Shown piece after piece: positions 43,960-55,559 of a stretch of DNA of 64,000 nucleotides. Below the pieces are notes generated by a model that saw only the letters and a list, made by a program, of their open reading frames with translations, was not told where the DNA came from and ran no database searches. The stretch's first letter is position 1. Each line of letters opens with the position of its first letter. Origin of the DNA: Eurosta solidaginis (taxonomy: Eukaryota > Arthropoda > Insecta > Diptera > Tephritidae); assembly GCF_040869045.1 (NCBI RefSeq), contig NC_090321.1, positions 179,089,596 to 179,153,595 on the forward strand. The letters are read 5' to 3'. Both the position numbers and the translations under genes were made by a program.

Positions 43960-46900
43960 TCATATCGAGACCCTCCGGGATCATTTCTGGATGGTTTTCG
44001 GGATCGGTCCGGGATTACGCCGGGGTAATTTCGGGAATTTTTCGGGACTATTTCGGGATCATTTTGGGACCCTTCCGGGATCATTTCTGTATAGTTTTCG
44101 GGATCCGTCCGGGATCCCGTCGGGGTTATTTTGGGACATTTTCGGGACTATTCCGGAATCATTTCGGGACTATTTCGCGATCATTTGGGGACCCTTCCGG
44201 CATCATTTCTGGATGGTTTTCGGGATCCGTCCGGGATCCCGTCGGGGTACTTTCGGGATCATTTGCGTACCTTCAAGAGATAAATTCTTGATGGTTTCCG
44301 GGATCATTACGGGACTTTTTCGGGGTCAGTTTGGGTCCTTTCCGTAATCATTCCTCGATGGTTTTAGGGATCCGTACGGGATCCCGTCGGGACCATTTCG
44401 GGGCTATTTCGGGATCATTAGGGGTACCTTCCGGCATCATTTCTGCATGGTTTTCGAGATCCGTCCGCGATCCCGTCAGGGTCATTTCGGGACTATTTCG
44501 GGATAATTTGGGGTACCTGCCTGCATCATTTCTGGATGGTTTTCGGTATCCGTCCGGGATCCCGTCGGTGTCATTTCAGGACCATTTGGGGTCCATTCCG
44601 TCATCATTTCTGGATGGTTTTCGGGATCCGTCCGGGATCCTGTCGGGGTCATTTTGGGACTTTTGCGGGATCATTTGGGGTCTCTTCCGGCATCATTTCT
44701 GGATGGTTTTCGGGATCCGTCCGGGACCCTGTCGGGTCATTTTGGGACTTTTGCGGGATCATTTGGGGTCTCTTCCGGCATCATTTCTGGATGGTTTACG
44801 GGATCCGTCCGGGATCCTGTCGGGGTAATTTTGGGACTTTTGCGGGATCATTTGGGGTCTCTTCCGGCATCATTTCTGGATGGTTTACGGGATCCGTCCG
44901 GGATCCTGTCGGGTCATTTTGGGACTTTTGCGGGATCATTTGGGGTCTCTTCCGGCATCATTTCTGGATGGTTTACGGGATCCGTCCGGGATCCTGTCGG
45001 GGTCATTTTGGGATTTTTGCGGGATCATTTGGGGTCTCTTCCAGCATCATTTCTGGATGGTTTTCGGGATCCGTCCGGGATCCTGTCGGGGTTATTTTGA
45101 GACTTTTGCGGGATCATTTGGGGTCTCCTCCGGCATCATTTCTGGATGGTTTACGGGATCCGTCCGGGATCCTGTCGGTGTCATTTTGGGACTTTTGCGG
45201 GATCATTTGGGGTCTCTTCCGGCATCATTTCTGGATGGTTTACGGGATCCGTCCGGGATCCTGTCGGGGTCATTTTGGGACTTTTGCGGGATCATTTGGG
45301 GTCTCTTCCGGCATCATTTCTGGATGGTTTACGGGATCCGTCCGGGACCCTGTCGGGGTCATTTCGGGACTTTTTCGCGACTAATACGGGAAACCTTTCG
45401 GCATAATTTTTGGATGGTTTTCGGGATCCGTCCGGGATCCCGTCGGGGTCATTTCGGAACTTTTTCGCGGCTAATACGGGATCATTTGGGAACCCTTTCG
45501 GCATGGTTTTCGGGATCCGTCCGGGATTCCATCAGGGTAATATCGGGACTATTAGGGGATCATTTGGGGACCTTTCCGGCATCATTTCTGGATAATTTTC
45601 GGGATCCGTGCGGGATGCCGACGAGGTCATTTCGCGACTATTTCGGGATACCTAGCGGCATCATTTCTGGATGGTTTTTGGGAGTCGTCCGGGATCCCGT
45701 CGAGGTCATTTCGGGACTTTTCCTCGACTAATACGGGATCATTTGCCGACCCTTTCGGCATCACTTCTGGATAGTTGTCGGGATCCATTCGGGATCCGTT
45801 CGGGATCCCGTCACGGTCATTTCGGGACTATTAGGGGATCATTTAAGGACCTTTCCGGCATCATTTCTGTATAGTTTTCGGAATCCTTTCGGGATCCCGT
45901 CACGGTAATTTCGGGACTATTTCGGGATCATTTTGGGACCTTCCGAAGATCATTTATGGATGGATTTCGGGATCCTTTCGGGGTCCCGTCACGGTCATTT
46001 CGGGACTATTTCGGGATCATTTTGGGACCTTCCCAAGATCATTTCTGGATGAATTTCGGGATCTGTCCGGGATGCCGTCAGGGTCATTTTGGGACTATTA
46101 GGTGATCATTTGAGGACGTTTCCGGCATCACTTCTGCATGGTTTTAGGTAGCCGTTCAGGATCCCGTCGGAATAATTGCGGAACTTTTTCGGGATCATTT
46201 GGGGTCCCTTCCGGCATAATTTCTGGATGGTTTTTGGGATTCATCCGGCAGCCCGTCGGGGTCATTTCGGGACTTTTTCTCGACTAATACGGGAACATTT
46301 GCGGACCCTTTCGGCATCATTTCTAGATAGTTGTCGGGATCCGGTCGGGATCCCCGTCAGTGTCTTTTCGGAACTATTAGGAGTTCATTTGAGGATCTTT
46401 CCGACATCATTTCTGGATAGTTTTCGGGATCGTTTCGGGGTCCCGTCAGGGTAATTTCGGAACTTTTTCGGGATCATTTAAGGATGGCTTTCAGGATTTA
46501 TCCGGGAACCCGTCAGGGTAATTTCTGGACTTTTCCGAGACTTTTTGGGATCATTTGGGGTCCCTCCCAAGATCATTTCTGGATAGATTTCGGGATCTGT
46601 CCGGGATCACGTCAGGGTCATTTAGGGATGCGTTCGAGATCCCGTCAGGGTCCTTTCGGGACTATATCGAGATCATTTCTGGATGGTTTACGGGATCCGT
46701 CCAGGATCCCTTAAGGGTCATTTCGGGACTATTAGGTGATCATTTGAGGACCTTTCCGGCATCACTTCTGAATGATTTTCGGTATCCGTTCGGGATCCCG
46801 TCGGAATCATTGCGGGACTTTTTCGGAATCATTTGGGATCCCTTCCGGCATCATTTCTGGATGGTTTTCGGGATTCGTCCGGGATCACGCCGAGGTTATT

Positions 46901-48510
46901 TCGGGACCTTTTCGGGGCTAATACGGGATCATTTGGGGATCCTCTATGGGTCGTTTCGTGACTTTTTCTATTTTATTTCGGGATCATTTGGGGACCCTTC
47001 CGAGATCATTTCTGGATGGTTTTTGGCATTCATCCGGCAGCCCGTCGGGGTCATTTCGGGACTTTTTCTCGACTAATACGGGAACATTTGCGGACCCTTT
47101 CGGCATCATTTCTAGATAGTTGTAGGGATCCGGTCGGGATCCCGTCAGTGTCTTTTCGGAACTATTAGGAGATCATTTGAGGACCTTTCCGACATCATTT
47201 CTGGATAGTTTTCGGGATCGTTTCGGGGTCCCGTCAGGGTAATTTCGGAACTTTTTCGGGATCATTTAAGGATGGCTTTCAGGATTTATCCGGGAACCCG
47301 TCAGGGTAATTTCTGGACTTTTCCGAGACTTTTTGGGATCATTTGGGGTCCCTCCCAAGATCATTTCTGGATAGATTTCGGGATCTGTCCGGGATCACGT
47401 CAGGGTCATTTAGGGATGCGTTCGAGATCCCGTCAGGGTCCTTTCGGGACTATATCGAGATCATTTCTGGATGGTTTACGGGATCCGTCCAGGATCCCTT
47501 AAGGGTCATTTCGGGACTATTAGGTGATCATTTGAGGACCTTTCCGGCATCACTTCTGAATGATTTTCGGTATCCGTTCGGGATCCCGTCGGAATCATTG
47601 CGGGACTTTTTCGGAATCATTTGGGATCCCTTCCGGCATCATTTCTGGATGGTTTTCGGGATTCGTCCGGGATCACGCCGGGGTTATTTCGGGACCTTTT
47701 CGGAGCTAATACGGGATCATTTGGGGATCCTCTATGGGTCGTTTCGTGACTTTTTCTATTTTATTTCGGGATCATTTGGGGACCCTTCCGAGATCATTTC
47801 TGGATCCGTCCGGGATGCCGTAGGAGCTATTTCTGGATTTTTTGTTACTTTTCAGGGATAGTTTTGGACCCTTCCGGGATTATTTCTGGATCTGTGCGGG
47901 ATCCCATTTGGGTCATTTCGGGACCATTTCGGGATCATTTGGGAACCCTTCCGAGATCATTTCTGGATTCGTCCGGGATGCCGTAGGAGCCATTTCTGGA
48001 TTTTTTGTTACTTTTCCGGGATAGTTTTGGACCCTTCCGGGATTATTTCTGGATCTGTGCGGGATCCCATTTGGGTCATTTCCGGACTATTTCGGGATCA
48101 TTTTGGGACCCTTCCGGGTTCATTTCTGTATGGTTTTCGCGATCCGTCGTGGATCCCCTCGGAGCCATTTCGGAACGTTTATGGAGTATGTCGGGATAAT
48201 TTAGGGACCCTTCCTGGATATTTTCTGGATGGTTTTTGAGGTCCGCCCGGGAGCCAGTCATGGTCATTTCGGAACCTTTTCGGGATCATTTTGGAACACC
48301 TTCACGGATCATTTCTGTGTGGTTCTCTGGATACGTCTAGAATCGTGTCGTTGTCATTTCTGGTTTTTTTTTGGGACTATTCCGGGAACTTTTGGAGACC
48401 CTTTCCGGGCATTTCTGGATGGTTTTCGGGATCCGTCCGCGATAACGTGGGAGTCATTTCGTAGCTTTTTCTGGATAATTTCGGGATCATTTGGGATCCT
48501 ATCAGGTTAT
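43960..48510 (+). repeat. 89-bp satellite array in plus copy 2
   Basis: Units at 44701, 44789, 44878, 44966 and 45055 (GGATGGTTT marker) show 88-89-bp spacing. The run 44580-45400 is a homogeneous block with a GATCCTGTCGGGG variant, evidence of recent local expansion. ORFs up to 283 codons are products of the repeat. Confidence 0.9.
46229..47805 (+). repeat. 788-bp tandem duplication inside the satellite array
   Basis: 46229-47016 and 47017-47805 are almost identical, offset 788 bp. The encoded 76-codon frame is the same at 46484 and 47272. A second, smaller tandem duplication of 163 bp follows (about 47800-48040, marked by TTTTTTGTTACTTTTC). Confidence 0.85.
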
Positions 48511-48632
48511 CAGCTCATTTAGTTCTTTTTTTTACTCAATTACAAAAATAAAATGCATTAGACAGAAAACAAAATTTTAAACAGATAACTTGATAAGCAG
48601 GCTAACGCGAGTAGCCCATATATTTAAATTTC

Positions 48633-48664
48633 TCCTTGCGGACTGGGCCGCGGGTAAAGGCTAG
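48633..48664 (+). other. Helitron 3' end: hairpin plus CTAG (plus copy 2)
   Basis: GCGGACTGGGCCGC with one change in the loop, then GGGTAAAGG and CTAG, immediately followed by TATATTATAAATGGG of the next element. Confidence 0.7.
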
Positions 48665-49479
48665 TATATTATAAATGGGAAAGTTTGGATGTTAAGATGT
48701 TTGGATGTTTGGATGTTTAGATGTTTGGATGTTTGGATGTTTGTCCAGACGTTTGTCTTTGTGACTCAATCACGCAAGAACGGCTGGACCGATTTGGATG
48801 AAATTTTGCACGCATATAGCCAATAGTCTAGAAGGATCTACTAGCTATATATTTTTCAAAAGGGGCGTGGTCCCCGCCCCCTAGGAACAGTTATAATTTA
48901 ATTATTATATTTTTTCGTCTTTGCGTCTGAATCACGCCAGAATGGCTACACGGATTTTGATGAAATTTGGGACACAGACAGTAGTCTACTAGCGAAAGTT
49001 TTTCGAACATGGAAAGAGGGGTGGGGGTCCCACGACCCTTCGAGAAATTATTTTTCATAATTTTTACACATTATAACTTTACGTATACTGGCCTTCACCA
49101 ATATCACAGACTCAAGGGGTCAAATAAGTCGAGGGCTTACAAAGTAAGCAGTGACACCCTCCGCCCGACCCCCTTTATCTCCCCCTCTGGTGTAAAATCC
49201 ATAAATTGTTATAACTCAATCTAAATTTTCTCCTAAATCAATAGTTTTTGGTATCTGGTACATACAGAACGAGATCTAGACAATTTTGGAGGAACGATCA
49301 GTGGTCCTCTCCTCTACTCCCGCCATCCGCCCTCCATCAACTGTTTTTATTAGCACGCTTTTATTAGCTTTACCTGTATGTTTCTATCTAACTTTTTATT
49401 CGCTCCAATGCGCCTGCTGCCTTATTAACATGGTTTTATAATTAGCTTCACCTTATTTGTAATCCCGTAAGGGTCATAT

Positions 49480-52400
49480 CGAGACCCTACCGGCATCATT
49501 TCTGGATGGTTTTCGGGATCGGTCCGGGATTACGCCGGGGTAATTTCGGGACTTTTTCGGGACTATTTCGGGATCCTTTTGGGACCCTTCCGGGATCATT
49601 TCTGTATAGTTTACGGGATCCGTCCGGGATCCCGTCGGGGTTATTTTGGAACATTTTCGGGACTATTCCGCAATCATTTCGGGACTATTTCGCGATCATT
49701 TGGGGACCCTTCCGGCATCATTTCTGCATGGTTTTCGGGATCCGTGCGGGATCTCGTCGGGGTCATATGGGGACTTTTTCGGGATCATTTGAGGGCTCTT
49801 CCGGCATCATTTCTGGATGGTTTTCGGGATCCGTCCGGGATATCGTCGGGGTCATTTGGGGACTTTTTCGGGATCATTTGGGGGCTCTTCCGACATCATT
49901 TCTGGATGGTTTTCGGGATCCGTCCTGGATCTCGTCGGGGTCATTTGGGGACTTTTTCGGGATCATTTTGGGGCTCATCCGGCATCATTTCTGGATGATT
50001 TTCGGGATCCGTCCGGGATCCCGTCGGGGTCATTTCGGGACTTTTTCGCGACTAATACGGGATCATTTGGGAACCCTTTCGGCATCATTTCTGGATGGTT
50101 TTCGGGATCCGTCCGGGATCCCGTCGGGATCATTTCGGGACTTTTTCGCGACTAATACGGGATCATTTGGGAACCCTTTCGGCATCATTTCTGGATGGTT
50201 TTCGGGATCCGTCCGGGATCCCATTAGGGTAATTTCGGGACTATTAGGGGATCATTTGGGAACCTTTCCGGCATCATTTCTGGATAATTTTCGGGATCCG
50301 TCCGGGATGCCGACGAGGTCATTTCGGGACTATTTCGGGATCATTTGGGATACCTACCGGCATCATTTCTGGATGGTTTTTGGGATTCGTCCGGGATCCC
50401 GTCGTGGTCCTTTCGGGACTTTTTTTCGACTAATACGGGATCATTTGCGGACCCTTTCGGCATCATTTCTGGATAGTTGTCGGGATCCCGTCACGGTCAT
50501 TTCGGGACTATTAGGGGATCATTTGAGGACCTTTCCGGCATCATTTCTGTATTGTTTTCGGAATCCTTTCGGGATCCCGTCAGGGTCATTTTGGGACTTT
50601 TTTGGGGCTAATACGGGATCATTCGGGGATCCTCTAGGGGTCGTCTCGTGACTTTTTCTGTTTTATTTCGGGATCATTTGGGGACCCTTCCGGCATAATT
50701 TCTTGATGGTTTGCCGGATCCATCAGGGTCATTTCGGGACCATTTTGGGATCATTTGGGGACCCTTCCGAGATCATTTCTGGATCCGTCCGGGATGCCGT
50801 AGGAGCCATTTCGGGATTTTTTGTTACTTTTCCGGGATAGTTTTTGGACCCTTCCGGGATCATTTCTGGATCTGTGCGGGATCCCATCTGGGTCATTTCC
50901 GGACTATTTCGGGATCATTTTGGGATCCCTCCGGAATCATTTCTGTATGGTTTTCGCGATCCGTCGTTGATTCCCTCAGAGCCATTTCGGAACCTTTTCT
51001 GGAGTATGTCGGGGCCATTTGGGGACTTTTTCGGGATCATTTGGGGGCTCTTCCGGCATCATTTCTGGATGGTTTTCGGGATCCGTCCGGGATATCGTCG
51101 GGGTCATTTGGGGACTTTTTCGGGATCATTTGGGGGCTCTTCCGGCATCATTTCTGGATGGTTTTCGGGATCCGTCCGGGATCCCATCAGGGTAATTTCG
51201 GGACTATTAGGGGATCATTTGTGGACCTTTCCGGCATCATTTCTGGATAATTTTCGGTATCCGTTCGGGATCCCGTCACGGTCATTTCGGAACTATTAGG
51301 GGATCATTTGAGGACCTTTCCGGCATCATTTCTGGATAGTTTTTGGAATCCTTTCGGGATCCCGTCAGGGTCATTTCGGAGCTTTTTCGGAATCATTTCA
51401 GGATTCGTCCGGGAACCCGTCAGGGTAATTTCTGGACTTTTCCGAGACTATTTCGGGATCATTTTGGGACCTTCCCAAGATCATTTCTGGATGGATTTCG
51501 GGATTTGTCCGGGATGCCCTCAGGGTCATTTTGGGACTATTAGGTGAGCATTTGAGGACCGTTCCGGCATCACTTCTGCATGGTTTTCGGTATTCGTTCA
51601 GATTCCCGTCGGAATAATTGCGGGACTTTTTCGGGATCATTGGGGTCCCTCCCAAGACCATTTCTGGATGGATTTCGGGATCTGTCCGGGATCCCGTCAG
51701 GGTCATTTAGGGGTGCGTTCGAGATCCCGTCAGGGTCATTTCGGGACTTCTTCGGGAATATATCGGGATCATTTCTGGATGGTTTATGTGATCCGTTCAT
51801 GACCCCTTAAGGGTCATTTCGGGACTATTAGGTGATCATTTGAGGACCTTTCCGGCGTCACTTCTGGATGATTTTCGGTATCCGTTCGGAATCCCGTCGG
51901 AATCAATGCGGGACTTTTACGGAATCATTTGGGATTCCTTCCGGCATCATTTCTGGATGGTTTTCGGGATTTGTTCGGGATCCCGTCGGGACCTTTTCGG
52001 GGCTAATACGGGATCATTTGGGGATCCTCTAGGGGTCGTTTCGTGACTTTCTCTGTATTATTTCGGGATCATTTTGGGACCCTTTCGGCATAATTTCTTG
52101 ATGGTTTGCCGGATCCATCAGGGTCATTTCGGGACCATTTTGGGATCATTTGGGGACCCTTCCGAGATCATTTCTGGATCCGTCCGGGATGCCGTAGGAG
52201 CCATTTCGGGATTTTTTGTTACTTTTCCGGGATAGTTTTTGCACCCCTCCGGGATCTATTTCGGGATCATTTTGGAATCCTTCCGGAATCATTTCTGTAT
52301 GGTTTTCGCGATCCATCGTGGATCCCCTCGGAGCCATTTCGGAACTTTTTCTGGAGTTAGTCGGGATAATTTAGGGACCCTTCCTGGATATTTTCTGGAT

Positions 52401-52690
52401 GGTTTCTGAGATCCGTCCGGGAGCCCGTCAGGGTAATTTCGGAACTTTTTCGGGACTATTTCGGGATAAATTTGGTACCCTTCAGGCATCATTTCTGTGT
52501 GGTTATCTGGATAAGTCTAGAATAGTGTCGTTGTCATTTCGGGTTTTTTTTGGACTACTTCGGGAACTTTTGGAAACACTTCCGGGGCGTTTCTGGATGG
52601 TTTTCGGGATCCGTCCGCGATAGCGTCGGGGTCATTTCGTGGCTTTTTCTGGATAATTTCGTTATCATTTTGGGATCCTATCAGGTTATC
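49480..52690 (+). repeat. 89-bp satellite array in plus copy 3
   Basis: Roughly 35 units of the same satellite. The shortest of the four arrays. Confidence 0.9.
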
Positions 52691-52811
52691 AGCTCATAAA
52701 GTTCTTTTTTTTACTCAATTACAAAAATAAAATGCATTAGACAGAAAAAAAATTTTAAACAGATAACTTTATAAGCAGGCTAACGTGAATAGCCCACATA
52801 TTTCATTTTCT

Positions 52812-52842
52812 CCTTGCGGACGGGGCCGCGGGTAAAGGCTAG
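52812..52842 (+). other. Helitron 3' end: hairpin plus CTAG (plus copy 3)
   Basis: GCGGACGGGGCCGC, GGGTAAAGG and CTAG, followed by TTTATAATATATATTAGA. This closes the cluster. Confidence 0.7.
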
Positions 52843-53309
52843 TTTATAATATATATTAGATATTAGATAATAAATCGACGGAAGCGACGCTTAAGACATT
52901 GCAATGTTAAAAGTCTCAGTTTAAAGTAGTGCAAGGGGACAGAAAAAGTTGTAATTCGTACGGGCTCTTAATGCGTTAGTTCTGCGCTAGTTTAAAACTA
53001 GTGCGATTTACTGTATTTTATATGTTTTACTGCAAACATGCAATATAAATATTTAGAATGCAATTTTATTAACAAACAATTTTAATTTTCAGTGTATTTT
53101 ATTGGTTTAACTTTTTGAGTAAGTTGGTTTAATCCCGTAACCCAGTTTTTATTTCTTTTCTCTTATGTACATGACTCCCTTACAAAAAAAAAAGTAAATC
53201 ACCACTTTTATGAAATTTGACGACTCTTTCTGATCCTGGCTATTGACGTGCTAAATTATGTACATGCATACATGCAACATGTCACGTTTTGGGTCACCTG
53301 CATTAACCT
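52843..53309. other. Spacer, no gene seen
   Basis: A+T-rich unique-looking sequence between the Helitron cluster and a MITE. Nothing recognised. Confidence 0.4.
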
Positions 53310-53640
53310 GGGTCGATTTGTATGGACGAAAGTTAACCCATATCGCGCCATCGATTTTTCGATAGGATTTGGGGTCAGCAAAAAAAGTTCCACTACGCAT
53401 ACCCAAAAAATATTTTTTTTTTTTAAAAAACTGTTGAAAAACGTTGGCTATAAGAGCTTTTACAAAAAAAAAAATATATATATCTATTTGTTTGGTTTTG
53501 GTCGAAAAACTGACCCTTCGCCATTATTTTTTTCGCAGGCTCGAAATTTATTTTTTTGGGTATGCGTGGTGGAACTTTTTTTCCTGAGCCCAAATCCTAT
53601 CGAAAAATCGATGGCGCGATATCGGTTAATAAATCGACCC
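53310..53640. mobile_element. 331-bp foldback MITE
   Basis: The left arm starts GGGTCGATTTGTATGG and includes CATATCGCGCCATCGATTTT and TCGATAGGATTTGGGG. The right arm, antisense, reads GGGTCGATTTATTAACC, GATATCGCGCCATCGATTTT and TCGATAGGATTTGGGC. The arms are inverted repeats of about 100 bp, including GTTCCACTACGCATACCC / GGGTATGCGTGGTGGAAC, around a loop of about 130 bp. No transposase. A 149-codon ORF across it is a by-product. No clear target duplication, so the superfamily is open. Confidence 0.85.
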
Positions 53641-54043
53641 ATTCTAACGTGCATACCTAATTCAAATTTTCAATCAATGCAACCAATTTCAAATTAGTTA
53701 ATTAAGTTTTCCCCAATTCGATGAAACATTTTCAATTAAAAACTATTTTTTAATGGCAGATTTCAAATTCAAGAAAAAAATGAGTGCGTGTTCTTATATA
53801 CTCGCGAAAGTAGTTATACTTGTTTGCATTCAAAAATATTTGCAGGCAAAAATGTAATTACGATAAAATTTTTATTTAAACTGGAAAATGAAAATGTCAA
53901 TAAAAATCAATCTATATTTAAAAAATTAAATAAATGAATATTTATTTTCTTGCAATAAGTGTAACATTAATTTGCGAAATTATCGAAAACATACGAAAAA
54001 ATATTTTTTGTTTAAGCATTTTAACGAAACGTTTGGGAGCTGG
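53641..54043. other. A+T-rich spacer, no gene seen
   Basis: Nothing recognised between the MITE and the SINE. Confidence 0.4.
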
Positions 54044-54319
54044 CGGCCACCGTGGTGTGATGGTAGCGTGCTCCGCCTATCACTCCGTATGCCCTGGGTT
54101 CGCACCCCGGGCAAAACAACATCAAAATTTTAGAAATAAGGTTTTTCAATTAGAAGAAAATTTTTCTAAGCGGGGTCGCCCCTCGGCAGTGTTTGGCAAG
54201 CGCTTCTGGTGTATTTCTGCCATGAAAAGCTCTCAGTGAAAACTCTTCTGCCTTGCAGATGCCGTTCGGAGTCGGCATAAAAGCAAGTAGGTCACATCTC
54301 GCTAATTTGTTGGGAAAAT
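54044..54319 (+). mobile_element. SINE, head intact, 3' end missing
   Basis: GTGGTGTGATGGTAGCG and GGGTTCGCACCCCGGGC give the box A and box B regions. The body continues through GGGGTCGCCCCTCGGCAGTG and GCCGTTCGGAGTCGGCAT and stops in the segment corresponding to GGCCAATTTGTAGGGAAAA (here GCTAATTTGTTGGGAAAA). The final 80 bp and tail are absent. Confidence 0.8.
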
Positions 54320-55559
54320 TTTACAAAAGAGTATTTTTCAAGAGATATATGCATTCCAGAGATGTATGTATCCATTAACAACATTAAAACGCATAAATAT
54401 GCGTGCATGTCAAGCCAGTGTGATGTGGTGAAAGTTCCACTCAAATCAAATTTGCTCATATAATTCACAGCAAATAAACACACGAATTACATTTTCTAAA
54501 TTCTAAATTTCACCCACGTCACATTTATTAAAATTTCATTCTCATCATTTTTTCATAACGCGCCTAAAGAAGTATAACTTAAAAAAGGTTCGGAAAACCT
54601 TTATTTTAAAACTACAAAAGAAAACGCTGCGAATTGGGTACTCTTTTAGGCAAAGTTAAGTGGTAGAGATGCCACATAAAATAACGGGGACATTAGCGCT
54701 GATTCATTTTCCAATACTTCGGATTTCGTGATGGGATAAATCCTCCATAGATTCATATAAACCAAGGCGAAAATACTTTGCCTTCCTAGGAGCTCATCGT
54801 CATCCAAGAAGCTGCATCATGAAGGAATATCCACTATGTCAAGATGAACTGCATGAAGTTCCATTCCCGTCAGAGTCCAAATATCAAATATAACGGAGCC
54901 TTAGTGAAGCCAATGGTTGTAGAATATAAGACTGGGCGGAAAAAAGGAACAAATCTCCGCCCTTCATCTTCTTCTAATTGATTATGTTTTGGAAACATTT
55001 TAAAATTTTTTTTCGACCCTTACCTATACAGCCGAAAATGTTTTTTGTTGTAACTAGGTTATTTTTAAATCCGATTTGGTCATACTTTTTCTCTTAATAA
55101 CCTCTAAAAAATTTTCTAGTCCCCCTTTGAAGTTTGAAGTAGGGTTTTTAATTTGGTATGGGGACCAACCCAGTCTACTGGAAATCCCCTTCCAGTCAGA
55201 AGGGTATCCTGTTGCTCACATGTGCAAAAGCGGACTACAGGTGGACAATGCCATTGCGAATTCCTCAAAGCTAACCACGCCCGATTCAATCATTCAATTT
55301 CAGGTTAAAACAATAGAGTGTCAGTGACCTGGAACATTTCTTAGCCGAAGTCGGGCACTTCACAAGCACCATTGATTGCTCCATAGTCGAGATTCGATTC
55401 GCTATCCTAGTAGCTGCACTGAATAGCTTCACACTCACCACATCCTTATATTCGGGGGTTTTCATTTGGCACAACCAGCAGTGATCGGGCACCTTTAACT
55501 CTTACCCAAAGTCAGTCTTCCCCTACAACTTTGACACAGGACAATTGCCGGTACACAAG
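54320..55559. other. No recognised gene; possibly upstream LINE sequence
   Basis: Short ORFs of 60-83 codons (for example 55076-55327) have no recognised motif. The part near 55500-55560 leads without break into the LINE reverse transcriptase relic, so some of this may be the decayed 5' part of that LINE. Confidence 0.35.

Larger units (their letters stand above)
43136..48664 (+). mobile_element. Helitron-like non-autonomous element, plus copy 2
   Basis: 5' end TCTAATATATATTATAAA; 3' end CTAG at 48661-48664. Same domain order as copy 1. The longest member (5.5 kb), because its array holds a 788-bp tandem duplication (46229-47805). The 5' microsatellite is reduced to about six units. Confidence 0.75.
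48665..52842 (+). mobile_element. Helitron-like non-autonomous element, plus copy 3
   Basis: The 5' end is short (TATATTATAAATGGGAAAG, missing the first TCTAATA), and the 3' end is CTAG at 52839-52842 followed by T. Same domains. Its array matches the minus element closely at both ends. The minus 381-codon frame at 37055-35910 and the plus frame at 49506-50651 are nearly identical, and 52399-52690 mirrors 32818-33118. The two therefore descend from one recent duplication or have exchanged sequence. Confidence 0.75.

Noticed and set aside
44536..45731. Overlapping ORFs of 148-283 codons in three plus-strand frames
   Set aside because: Same satellite effect. Three simultaneous open frames over one DNA stretch argue for composition, not selection.
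53248..53697. 149-codon ORF across the foldback element
   Set aside because: Spans both MITE arms and poly(A)/poly(T) runs. No motif, so a by-product of the inverted repeat.
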